Shown here one piece after another: positions 14,716-21,202 of a DNA stretch of 23,619 nucleotides. The stretch spans positions 1 through 23,619 of the forward strand of contig CAJBLC010000059.1 in the NCBI GenBank assembly GCA_903953805.1. Direction: 5' to 3'. Made by a program: the position numbers and the translations under genes. The notes under the pieces were generated by a model. It saw only the letters and a program-made list of their open reading frames with translations. It searched no databases and was not told the origin of the DNA. Within the stretch, counting starts at the first letter, position 1. The number at the start of each line of letters is the position of its first letter. Origin of the DNA: an uncultured Actinomycetes bacterium. GTDB taxonomy: Bacteria > Actinomycetota > Actinomycetes > Nanopelagicales > Nanopelagicaceae.

Positions 14716-15870
14716 ATGAAGAAGTTCATCGCGCTACTTACTGCACTTCTACTTCTTGCAATAACACCCGCATGGGCAGCACCAGTACCGGCTCGATTCA
14801 TTATTACCGGCTCAGGGTTTGGTCATGGAGTTGGGTTGAGTCAGATTGGTGCTAAGGGTCTAGCGCTAGAAGGTAAGAGCGCGAGCGATATCTTGGGTTA
14901 TTACTTCCCAGGAACAACAATTGATACAACGCCTATTACGCAAGATATCCGTGTCAATATTGCCCATCAATCCACGTATCAGGCAATCACCGGAATGAAT
15001 ATCCAACTCTTCAAAGGCGATCTCACAACGATTCCGACGCCTATTCCTGCAGGAGCGACTCTAAAATTTGCTGTCGTTGGAAAGGTCATCTCGCCAACGA
15101 TCACAATCAAAGGCGCTCCAACACAGATCCTTGCTCCAAGCTCACTCTTCACAGTGAAGTGGGATGGCATCGTTAAAGTCGCAGGCATCTTACTCAAGTA
15201 TGGATCGGTCGCGTTAAAAGTTGTCGCTGGCAAGATGGAAGTCACTGCGACCATGAAACTCGATACCGAGTACATCTATGGAATTAGTGAGATGAGCTCT
15301 GCCTGGCCAACTGCAGCGATCCAGAGCCAAGCGATTGCTTCACGTACATATGGACTCTCGCGCATAAACTCCATTCGCAAAGAGTGCGATTGCAATGTCT
15401 ACAACACCATCTACGATCAAAATTATGTGGGGTATTCCAAAGAGTCTGAGCCAACCATTGGCGCGCTCTGGAAAGCAGCGGTTGATGCCACAACGGGAAT
15501 GAGCATTGCGTATAACGGTGCCCCCATTAACGTCTACTTCTTCTCATCGAGTGGTGGAACAACGCAGCGCAGTGAAGATGTCTGGGGGACTGCATTCCCA
15601 TACCTAACCAATGTTCCAGATCCTTATTCATTAGATCTTGTTCTTAATCCAACATATTCACACTGGCAGCGAGTCATCAATCAGAGCGATATGAGTGCTG
15701 CTTTTGGTCTGCCTGATATTGCAATGCTAAGCATCGATACGAAGAGCGTGACGAATAGTGCGCTCTCGATTTCAGCGACATCATCCTCAGGTGTGAAGGC
15801 GACCTTGCCCGTAGGAACTTTCAAGACGAAGTTAAAAATACCTTCTTCGTGGTTCCAGATTAATTATTAA
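14716..15870 (+). CDS. SpoIID/LytB-domain secreted protein
   Basis: A 384-residue exported protein. Residues 1-21 are a Sec signal peptide ending TPAWA. The GHGVGLSQIGA motif is at 36-46, followed by KGLALEGKSASDILGYYFPGT. The catalytic-type block EYIYGISEMSSAWPTAAIQSQAIASRTY (from about 185) contains Glu192, equivalent to the catalytic acid of SpoIID peptidoglycan lytic transglycosylase. SSSGGTTQRSEDVWG is also typical. In Bacillus SpoIID the GHG motif is near the C-terminus; here it is N-terminal, an arrangement known in actinobacterial members. A role in cell-wall glycan processing is likely, not sporulation. The ATG at 14716 is preferred because of the signal peptide and the Shine-Dalgarno site. 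Confidence 0.88.
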   Translation: MKKFIALLTALLLLAITPAWAAPVPARFIITGSGFGHGVGLSQIGAKGLALEGKSASDILGYYFPGTTIDTTPITQDIRVNIAHQSTYQAITGMNIQLFKGDLTTIPTPIPAGATLKFAVVGKVISPTITIKGAPTQILAPSSLFTVKWDGIVKVAGILLKYGSVALKVVAGKMEVTATMKLDTEYIYGISEMSSAWPTAAIQSQAIASRTYGLSRINSIRKECDCNVYNTIYDQNYVGYSKESEPTIGALWKAAVDATTGMSIAYNGAPINVYFFSSSGGTTQRSEDVWGTAFPYLTNVPDPYSLDLVLNPTYSHWQRVINQSDMSAAFGLPDIAMLSIDTKSVTNSALSISATSSSGVKATLPVGTFKTKLKIPSSWFQINY

Positions 15871-16781
15871 TTAGCGTGCAGGATGGAGTTGAGTCCATCC
15901 CATTGACCTGTCTTTGGTAGCGCTTCAAGCGCACCGCTCTGTGAGTTACGACGGAAGATTACGTTGTTGGCACCTGAAAGTTCGCGAGCTTTTACAACGC
16001 TGCCATCAGGTAATGCGACCTTCGATCCAGCGGTGATATAGACACCAGATTCAACGATGCAGTCGTTACCGAGTGAGATTCCCACGCCAGCATTTGCGCC
16101 AAGAAGTGAACGCTCACCAATTGAAATGACTTCTTTTCCGCCACCACTAAGGGTTCCCATAATGGACGCGCCACCACCGATATCGCTGCCATCGCCGACG
16201 ACAACGCCGGCGCTGATGCGACCTTCGACCATCGACTTACCGAGAGTGCCAGCGTTGAAGTTTACAAATCCTTCATGCATCACTGTTGTGCCAGATGCCA
16301 GGTGTGCACCAAGACGAACGCGATCAGCATCTGCAATGCGAACACCATCAGGGATAACGTAATCAACCATCCGTGGGAACTTATCGACGCCATAGACAGT
16401 GAGATTTCCGAAAGCTGCGCGAAGACGAGCAGCGGTTGCTGGGAAGTCAACGAGTGAGCAAGGACCGGCAGATGTCCAAGCAACGTTAGTGAGTAGACCA
16501 AAGAGGCCATCTAAATTCAGACCATGTGGCTTCACTAATCGATGTGAGAGTAAGTGGAGACGAAGGTAGGCATCAGCGGCAGTTGTTGGCGCATCAGATA
16601 ATGTGATCTCCAGATCAACAGCCTGCTTTGTTACGCCACGAATAGCATCAGGTGCGAGGTAGGCGGTGCGATCTGGCGCAGATCCAGTAGCTGAACCAAG
16701 ACCTACTTCGAGGTACCAGGTATCAAGGAGATCGCCATTTGCAGCGATCGTTGCTACGCCATATCCATACGCTTTGCTCAT
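15867..16781 (-). CDS. dapD: Tetrahydrodipicolinate N-succinyltransferase
   Basis: A 304-residue DapD of the actinobacterial type. It succinylates tetrahydrodipicolinate in the succinylase branch of lysine and diaminopimelate synthesis, feeding peptidoglycan. The N-terminal domain is followed by a left-handed beta-helix of hexapeptide repeats, visible as IPDGVRIADADRVRLGAHL and GRISAGVVVGDGSDIGGGA. The active-site region GTTVMHEGFVNFNAGTLG is conserved, and the typical C-terminal KARELSGANNVIFRRNS block is present. No dapE is adjacent, although dapE neighbours dapD in M. tuberculosis. The stop codon overlaps that of the SpoIID-like gene by 4 bp in an A/T-only stretch. The ATG is supported by a -10 box 6 nt upstream. 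Confidence 0.96.
   Translation of the reverse strand: MSKAYGYGVATIAANGDLLDTWYLEVGLGSATGSAPDRTAYLAPDAIRGVTKQAVDLEITLSDAPTTAADAYLRLHLLSHRLVKPHGLNLDGLFGLLTNVAWTSAGPCSLVDFPATAARLRAAFGNLTVYGVDKFPRMVDYVIPDGVRIADADRVRLGAHLASGTTVMHEGFVNFNAGTLGKSMVEGRISAGVVVGDGSDIGGGASIMGTLSGGGKEVISIGERSLLGANAGVGISLGNDCIVESGVYITAGSKVALPDGSVVKARELSGANNVIFRRNSQSGALEALPKTGQWDGLNSILHAN
15881..15900. terminator. Perfect hairpin at SpoIID/dapD junction
   Basis: GGATGGA (15881-15887) and TCCATCC (15894-15900) form a perfect 7-bp stem with a 6-nt loop, starting 11 nt after the SpoIID-like stop and lying within the last codons of dapD. No T-tract follows on the plus strand. It is a candidate U-less terminator or RNA 3'-end stabiliser. 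Confidence 0.35.
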
Positions 16782-16787
16782 ATCCGA

Positions 16788-16793
16788 AACCTA
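16788..16793 (-). promoter_or_regulatory. -10 box of dapD
   Basis: On the minus strand TAGGTT (16793-16788) ends 6 nt before the dapD ATG at 16781. The hexamer is identical to the birA box. A leaderless transcript is predicted. Confidence 0.5.
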
Positions 16794-16798
16794 TCAAA

Positions 16799-16815
16799 GG
16801 GGCTTGGGTTGCCCC
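16799..16815. repeat. Short inverted repeat in dapD/LOG spacer
   Basis: GGGGC (16799-16803) and GCCCC (16811-16815) flank a 7-nt spacer, upstream of the dapD -10 box. The 83-bp divergent spacer also holds a direct repeat CTAGAG (16833-16838 and 16851-16856). They could be operator half-sites, but both are short enough to be chance. Confidence 0.25.
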
Positions 16816-16851
16816 ACTTATTAACCTGCCCGCTAGAGCCAAATAGCCCAC

Positions 16852-16857
16852 TAGAGT
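16852..16857 (+). promoter_or_regulatory. -10 box of the LOG gene
   Basis: TAGAGT ends 7 nt before the ATG at 16865, predicting a leaderless transcript. It overlaps the second CTAGAG repeat. Confidence 0.45.
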
Positions 16858-16864
16858 TCCGAGC

Positions 16865-17398
16865 ATGAAGATCTCGGTCTATTGCTCATCTGCACCGGAT
16901 ATTGACCCGGCCCTTATCGACTTCGCCTACGAACTCGGCAAAGGGATTGCTGAAGCTGGCCATGATCTCGTCTGGGGTGGAGCAAAGATCTCCATGATGG
17001 GCGCTGTTGCACGTGGTGCTCGTGATCATGGCGCACAGACGATCGGTGTTATTCCCCGTTCACTCGTTGATCGCGAGATTCAGGATCCACATGCATCAGA
17101 ACTTCATCTCGTCGATACGATGCGCGAGCGCAAAGCACTCATCGAAGAGTTATCTGATGGATTCATTGCACTTCCCGGTGGGATCGGAACACTGGAAGAG
17201 TTCTTTGAGATCTGGGTTGGTCGATACCTCTCCTTCCATGCCAAGCCCATCGCAGTTCTCGACCCGGTTAATGCCTATGGGCCGCTGAAGAGCGCGCTGG
17301 AACACCTCGCAGACCATAAGTTGATGAAGAGTGGTCAGAATGAATTAATCTCATGGACTACTCAGGTTGATCAGGCCCTCGCGGCCCTCACGCGCTAG
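16865..17398 (+). CDS. LOG family phosphoribohydrolase (TIGR00730)
   Basis: A 177-residue Rossmann-like protein of the LONELY GUY family. These enzymes cleave nucleoside 5'-monophosphates, typically cytokinin riboside monophosphates or AMP, to base and ribose 5-phosphate. The catalytic signature PGGIGTLEE is at 104-112 and the partner MRERK at 86-90. The N-terminal ISVYCSSA and the nucleotide-binding GGAKISMMG (38-46) are present; the latter departs from the common GGG-x-x-GLMG form. In M. tuberculosis the homologue Rv1205 lies in the same neighbourhood as DapD. Physiological substrate here is unknown, and general purine nucleotide salvage is as plausible as cytokinin production. The ATG is supported by a -10 box 7 nt upstream. 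Confidence 0.93.
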   Translation: MKISVYCSSAPDIDPALIDFAYELGKGIAEAGHDLVWGGAKISMMGAVARGARDHGAQTIGVIPRSLVDREIQDPHASELHLVDTMRERKALIEELSDGFIALPGGIGTLEEFFEIWVGRYLSFHAKPIAVLDPVNAYGPLKSALEHLADHKLMKSGQNELISWTTQVDQALAALTR

Positions 17399-17404
17399 TA
17401 ACCT
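17399..17404 (+). promoter_or_regulatory. -10 box of the sigma region 4-like gene
   Basis: TAACCT begins directly after the LOG stop codon (17396-17398) and ends 6 nt before the GTG at 17411. The spacer between the genes is 12 bp. A leaderless transcript is predicted. Confidence 0.5.
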
Positions 17405-17410
17405 CTCCTC

Positions 17411-17611
17411 GTGAGCGAGAAATCCCCTACGACGCTGGCGGATCTCCTCGCTGCCCTGCCCGAAGAGGAGCGCTTCATTCTCACCTTGCACATCATCAAA
17501 GGTCGCTCACCATCGGATATCGCGCAGGCGCTCGGAGTTCCACTTCGGGCAGTCGAATCGGTGATTGCGCTCGGCAAGGCTCGAATATTGGGCGTTATCT
17601 CGAAAAATTAA
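17411..17611 (+). CDS. Stand-alone sigma-70 region 4-like HTH protein
   Basis: A 66-residue protein that looks like sigma region 4 by itself. ALPEEERFILTLHIIKGRS (about residues 14-32) matches the segment before the helix-turn-helix, and SPSDIAQALGVPLRAVESVI (32-51) matches the helix-turn-helix of ECF sigma factors. There is no room for region 2, and no frame remnants of it are seen upstream, where the LOG gene ends 12 bp away. It may bind a -35-like DNA site, contact the RNA polymerase beta flap, or modulate another sigma factor; all are inference. The GTG start is supported by the -10 box. Base composition is like that of its neighbours, so it is not obviously a decayed gene. Confidence 0.75.
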   Translation: MSEKSPTTLADLLAALPEEERFILTLHIIKGRSPSDIAQALGVPLRAVESVIALGKARILGVISKN

Positions 17612-17690
17612 TCTCCGCCGCAACCGATCACGCGGGATTTGCCCTTTTCTCGATTTCCTCTCTTACCCGTTGGTACGAGATACTTCTCCT
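17612..17690 (+). promoter_or_regulatory. Spacer with probable -10 box of DUF3117 gene
   Basis: The 79-bp spacer holds GATACT at 17679-17684, ending 6 nt before the ATG at 17691. It is a weaker match than the others because the first T of TANNNT is G. A GGG/CCC mini-stem followed by TTTT near 17636-17649 is too weak to call a terminator. No small coding region is apparent. Confidence 0.35.
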
Positions 17691-17870
17691 ATGGCAGCGA
17701 TGAAACCCCGCACTGGTGACGGTCCAATGGAAGTCACAAAGGAAGCACGCAGCATGGTTATGAGAATTCCACTTGAAGGCGGAGGACGCCTCGTGGTCGA
17801 GCTCAATATCGAAGAAGCCACAAATCTCGGCAATGTGCTCCAAGCCGCAGTAGCGCTCGTTAAGAAGTAA
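17691..17870 (+). CDS. DUF3117 family protein
   Basis: A 59-residue, highly conserved actinobacterial protein of unknown mechanism. The family pattern MKPRTGDGPMEVTKE (from residue 4) and the MRIPLEGGGRLVVEL segment (24-38) are unmistakable, and the length equals that of homologues such as M. tuberculosis Rv1211. The ATG at 17691 is chosen because the conserved MAAMKPRTG start lies there; an upstream in-frame extension would be unconserved. It lies between the sigma region 4-like gene and pepA, each apparently with its own leaderless promoter. I would not assign a function. Confidence 0.93.
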   Translation: MAAMKPRTGDGPMEVTKEARSMVMRIPLEGGGRLVVELNIEEATNLGNVLQAAVALVKK

Positions 17871-17877
17871 TTTTCTA

Positions 17878-17883
17878 TAAGGT
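17878..17883 (+). promoter_or_regulatory. -10 box of pepA
   Basis: TAAGGT, preceded by an AT-rich TTTTCTA, ends 6 nt before the pepA GTG at 17890. The spacer to the DUF3117 gene is 19 bp. A leaderless transcript is predicted. Confidence 0.5.
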
Positions 17884-17889
17884 CGGGGT

Positions 17890-19377
17890 GTGAAGACCGC
17901 AACCCCACCCATCTTTCGTATCAGTGGCGCGAAGAGCGCTATCTCCTGTAACGATACTGATGCCGTAGCCGTGGCTGCCGAACTCACTGAGGCTGGCCCA
18001 CTCGTTCTTAAATCACCCATCGCTCAAGCGGTAGCCGATGAGTTTGCTCTCGATTTCACCACGATCCTCTCGCAGTGGCCTGAGTTCACTGCAAAGGCCG
18101 GGGAACTGATTGAGGTTCCATTAGCTGGCACACGTTGCAAGCGACTCTTCATCATCGGAGTTGGATCGCAATCATCAGCCGATCTTCGTAAAGCTGGCGT
18201 GACCCTCGGACGAAAGGTGAAGGGAAAATCTCTCACGGTTCTCAATGGTCTACTTTCATCGCCGGAATCTGCAGTCGTTCATCTCAATGCGCTCGCTCTC
18301 TCTCAGTACGTTTGGAGTAAGAAGAGCGAGAAGAAGCCAGCGCCCTGCACATTCATTCTCCACGGAAATTTTGAGAAGCAAGTTAAGTATTCGCAGACCT
18401 TGATTGAAGCGGTCTGGTTAGCGAGAGATCTCATTCACGAGACCTCTGATGAGAAGAATCCAGCATGGATGGCAACTGCGACAAAAGCTGCAGTAAAGAA
18501 GAAGAACTCTGCCGCGCTCACTGTTGAGGTTCTCTCCGGCGCGGCCCTGAATAAATTTGGCGGGCTTCGTGCAGTGGGTGGCTCACAACCAAATCCTGGG
18601 CCTCGACTTATTCAGGTCACATATGCGCCTCGAGGATCGGCTCATTGGCCTCACGTTGTGCTTGTTGGTAAAGGTATTACTTACGACACCGGTGGCTATT
18701 CACTGAAGCGTGGTTGGGAAGAGATGGCACCCATGAAGACAGATATGTCTGGTGCTGCAGTCGTGATGGCGACAACTCTTGCAATGGCAGAGGTACAACC
18801 AAAAGTACGTGTGACTGCGTTAATGATGTGTGCAGCTAATCTCATCTCTGGCACAGCTCAACGACCATCTGATGTTATTACGCAATATGGCGGAACAACC
18901 GTTGAAGTTCTTGATACCGATGCAGAGGGTCGTCTAGTTCTCGCTGATGGTTTGGCCTATGCAGATTTAGAGTTGATTCCAGATTATCTTGTTGACGTTG
19001 CGACCCTTACTGGAGCAGCTCGGGTTGGCCTTGGGCGCCAATACGCGGCGATGTACTCCCGAGATACTGCACTGGCAACAAGAATTCATGAGGCGGGGAA
19101 ACGTATTGGTGATAATGCTTGGCATATGCCGCTCGTTGATGAGTATGCGGAAGCGCTCCATAGCGATATCGCAGATTATGCTCATATTGATCGAAAGAAA
19201 TTCGGCGGTGGTTCGATTACCGCTGCGCTCTTCTTAGAGAAATTTGTCGGAAAACGTCGCTGGGTTCATCTCGATATTGCCGGCAGTGGTCGATCAGATT
19301 CTGATTCTGGTGAAAATGTTAAAGGTGGAACTGCATCAGGCGTTCGACTCTTGATTGATTGGATTGCATCGCTATGA
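17890..19377 (+). CDS. pepA: M17 leucyl aminopeptidase
   Basis: A 495-residue cytosolic aminopeptidase that removes N-terminal residues using two divalent metals. The metal and catalytic set of the family can be placed: Lys261 and Asp266 in GKGITYDTGG, Lys273 in SLK, Asp285 in MKTDMSGAA, and Asp344, Glu346 and Arg348 in TDAEGRL. The family signature NTDAEGRL reads DTDAEGRL here (Asp342 for Asn). The N-terminal M17_N domain (about 1-160) is present but divergent, and the segment before the catalytic domain reads HETSDEKNPAWM rather than the commoner NTP-type block. The GTG start is supported by the -10 box. The downstream methyltransferase gene overlaps by 4 bp. Confidence 0.94.
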   Translation: MKTATPPIFRISGAKSAISCNDTDAVAVAAELTEAGPLVLKSPIAQAVADEFALDFTTILSQWPEFTAKAGELIEVPLAGTRCKRLFIIGVGSQSSADLRKAGVTLGRKVKGKSLTVLNGLLSSPESAVVHLNALALSQYVWSKKSEKKPAPCTFILHGNFEKQVKYSQTLIEAVWLARDLIHETSDEKNPAWMATATKAAVKKKNSAALTVEVLSGAALNKFGGLRAVGGSQPNPGPRLIQVTYAPRGSAHWPHVVLVGKGITYDTGGYSLKRGWEEMAPMKTDMSGAAVVMATTLAMAEVQPKVRVTALMMCAANLISGTAQRPSDVITQYGGTTVEVLDTDAEGRLVLADGLAYADLELIPDYLVDVATLTGAARVGLGRQYAAMYSRDTALATRIHEAGKRIGDNAWHMPLVDEYAEALHSDIADYAHIDRKKFGGGSITAALFLEKFVGKRRWVHLDIAGSGRSDSDSGENVKGGTASGVRLLIDWIASL

Positions 19378-20009
19378 CAACCTTCGGCAATCGTGGCGAT
19401 ATGACCGCATACTCTGAGAGTTATGTTCGTGAAGATATCTTTATGCAACAGGCTCGAGCGTATGGAGTTGAGTGTGGTGCGAACGATCCATCTCCTGCCG
19501 TAGGCGGCCTCCTTCAGTATGCAGCCACGCAGGTTCAGGCAAAATCGGTTGTTGAAATTGGCACTGGTTCTGGTGTGAGCGGACTCTGGCTCTTCCAAGG
19601 AATGCCAAAAGATGGCGTCCTCACATCGATTGATACTGAACGTGAACTCTCTGCCGCAGCACGTTCAAGCTTTGAAGAATCTGGAATCTCAGCTCAACGT
19701 TTTCGATTAATCACAGGTGCAATTAATGATGTCGTCGGAAAACTTGCCGATGGTAATTACGACCTCGTTGTCATTCGAACATCAGCAGATTTGATGGATC
19801 TCATTCATGAAGCACATCGCCTGCTCCGTGTCGGCGGGACGCTCGTTATTGATCACGCGCTCTCTGGTGGAAAGGTCGCCGATCCCACACAGCGAGATTT
19901 TGAAAGCATCTCCCGTCGCGATGGCATCCGTTCGATCAAGGAAGATAGCCGCTGGAGTTCAACGCTCCTGCCTCTTGGAGCCGGAGTGCTCCTTGCCACA
20001 AAGAGCTGA
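19374..20009 (+). CDS. Class I O-methyltransferase-like protein
   Basis: A 211-residue SAM-dependent methyltransferase of the catechol/caffeoyl-CoA O-methyltransferase type. The SAM-binding motif I VVEIGTGSGVSGLWL is clear, with the acidic SIDTE after the second strand. RLLRVGGTLVIDHAL marks the later core. In the metal-dependent family the segment here would read FIDADK and VDN; this protein has VVIRTSAD and IDHA, so most of the expected metal ligands are gone. The C-terminal half resembles M. tuberculosis Rv1220c, which I recall as similarly altered. The ATG at 19374 overlaps the pepA stop as ATGA. In M. tuberculosis the neighbouring genes before htrA are sigE and rseA; they are missing here. 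Substrate unknown. Confidence 0.85.
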   Translation: MTTFGNRGDMTAYSESYVREDIFMQQARAYGVECGANDPSPAVGGLLQYAATQVQAKSVVEIGTGSGVSGLWLFQGMPKDGVLTSIDTERELSAAARSSFEESGISAQRFRLITGAINDVVGKLADGNYDLVVIRTSADLMDLIHEAHRLLRVGGTLVIDHALSGGKVADPTQRDFESISRRDGIRSIKEDSRWSSTLLPLGAGVLLATKS

Positions 20010-20037
20010 TAACGAGCAGCTTTTAAGCTTTGCCTTA

Positions 20038-20043
20038 TAAGAT
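20038..20043 (+). promoter_or_regulatory. -10 box of the HtrA-like gene
   Basis: TAAGAT ends 7 nt before the ATG at 20051 and decides that start over an in-frame TTG at 20030. A short inverted repeat, AGCTT/AAGCT at 20018-20029, lies upstream. No GGAAC-type stress sigma promoter is visible. Confidence 0.55.
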
Positions 20044-20050
20044 CGCAACT

Positions 20051-21193
20051 ATGAGCGATCACGATAACCCTTCGACTCCTCCAGCAAATGCGCCATGGTG
20101 GCTTGCCGCATCGCAATCTGATCAGCCACAGCTACCAACACGCTCTGCTGGAATAAGTATTCGCCTGGCACTAGTCATGACCCTGTTAGCTGGTGGCGTC
20201 GGTGCGATCGTTGACCGCACACTCACACTTCATAACACCAACCTCGTCTCCACCCACTCCTCTGTACAACGCGCTCCAGATTCGATCGCCGGAATTGCTG
20301 CCCGCGTCTCGCCATCCGTAGTCTCGATTGATGCGCAAACACCTTCTGGTGGGGATACTGGATCAGGATTCTTTATTCAGAGCGATGGCACGATCCTGAC
20401 AAATAATCACGTCGTTGAAGGCGCTGTCACTAGTGGTGGCTCAATCACAGTCAACCTAACCAATGGAAAAAGTTATCCAGCAAAACTTATTGGTCGCGAT
20501 AGTTCATATGATCTCGCCGTTCTCAAAATTGATGTGACAGATGCGCCCGCACTTCAGTTGGGCGACTCTGAAATGATTCAAGTAGGCGATCCCGTTATTG
20601 CTATTGGTTCACCATTGGGACTCGCTGGAACTGTGACATCAGGAATCATCTCGGCAAAGAATCGCGCTGTGACGAGTGGTGGCGGCACCGGAGAAAGTTC
20701 ATTTATTAATGCGCTTCAGACGGATGCAGCGATCAATCCAGGAAATTCTGGCGGACCGCTCGTTGATATCAATGGCGCCGTTATCGGAGTGAATTCGGCG
20801 ATTGCATCGCTGGGTGCGAGCTTTAGTAGTCAATCAGGTTCTATTGGCCTTGGCTTTGCAATTCCGATTAATCAAGCGAAGAAGACCGCCGAGCAATTAA
20901 TTAAAACTGGCAAAGCGACCTATCCGTTGATGGGCATCTCAGTCGATTCGGCATACGCTGGCGGCGGAGCTCGCATTGCAAATGTTCCGAATGCGATTCT
21001 TCCCGGTGGACCTGCCGCGAAGGCGGGCTTGAAAGCTGGCGACATCATCCTAGAGATCGATGGTAAGGCCGTGGCCAATGGCGATGAACTTATTGTGGCG
21101 ATTCGATCCCACAACGTTGGCGATCGCGTGACTGTGAAGTTCCAACGTGGAACGGTTACTCGGACAGTTTCCTTGACCTTAACTTCAAAGTAG
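20051..21193 (+). CDS. HtrA/DegP-type membrane-anchored serine protease
   Basis: A 380-residue trypsin-fold protease with one PDZ domain, handling misfolded proteins outside the membrane. A Pro/Gln-rich cytoplasmic tail (1-35) leads to one transmembrane helix (about 37-55), then the protease domain. The triad is His120 (TNNHVV), Asp154 (SSYDLAVLKI) and Ser233 (NPGNSGGPL). The PDZ domain covers about 295-378, including GGPAAKAGLKAGDIILEIDG. Start at ATG 20051 fits the -10 box. It is followed by tatB after 9 bp, as in other actinobacteria. The usual upstream sigE and anti-sigma genes are absent, so stress control must differ or come from elsewhere. Confidence 0.94.
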   Translation: MSDHDNPSTPPANAPWWLAASQSDQPQLPTRSAGISIRLALVMTLLAGGVGAIVDRTLTLHNTNLVSTHSSVQRAPDSIAGIAARVSPSVVSIDAQTPSGGDTGSGFFIQSDGTILTNNHVVEGAVTSGGSITVNLTNGKSYPAKLIGRDSSYDLAVLKIDVTDAPALQLGDSEMIQVGDPVIAIGSPLGLAGTVTSGIISAKNRAVTSGGGTGESSFINALQTDAAINPGNSGGPLVDINGAVIGVNSAIASLGASFSSQSGSIGLGFAIPINQAKKTAEQLIKTGKATYPLMGISVDSAYAGGGARIANVPNAILPGGPAAKAGLKAGDIILEIDGKAVANGDELIVAIRSHNVGDRVTVKFQRGTVTRTVSLTLTSK

Positions 21194-21196
21194 GCT
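21191..21196 (+). promoter_or_regulatory. -10 box of tatB, built on the htrA stop codon
   Basis: TAGGCT has the htrA stop codon TAG as its first three bases and ends 6 nt before the tatB ATG at 21203. A TTGACC (21173-21178) lies only 12 nt upstream, too close for a standard -35. A leaderless tatB-mrp transcript is predicted. Confidence 0.45.
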
Positions 21197-21202
21197 GATC
21201 TC

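Noticed and set aside
15859..15873. A/T-only tandem TTAATTA repeat at the SpoIID/dapD stops as an attachment site or origin element
   Set aside because: It is explained by two overlapping TAA stops and AT-rich codons; no other origin or integration signals are present.
17636..17649. GGG/CCC mini-stem followed by TTTT as terminator of the sigma region 4-like gene
   Set aside because: A 3-bp stem is too weak to be a credible intrinsic terminator.
17565..17690. Upstream in-frame extension of the DUF3117 protein
   Set aside because: It overlaps the sigma region 4-like gene, has no family similarity, and the family length fits ATG 17691.
19359..19373. Earlier start for the methyltransferase
   Set aside because: ATG at 19374 gives the standard ATGA overlap with pepA.
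20018..20029. AGCTT/AAGCT inverted repeat upstream of htrA as operator or terminator
   Set aside because: The loop would be only 2 nt (or a 4-bp stem with 4-nt loop), well within chance for an AT-rich spacer.
20030..20050. TTG start for the HtrA-like protein
   Set aside because: It would place the -10 box inside the coding sequence; ATG at 20051 lies 7 nt after the box.
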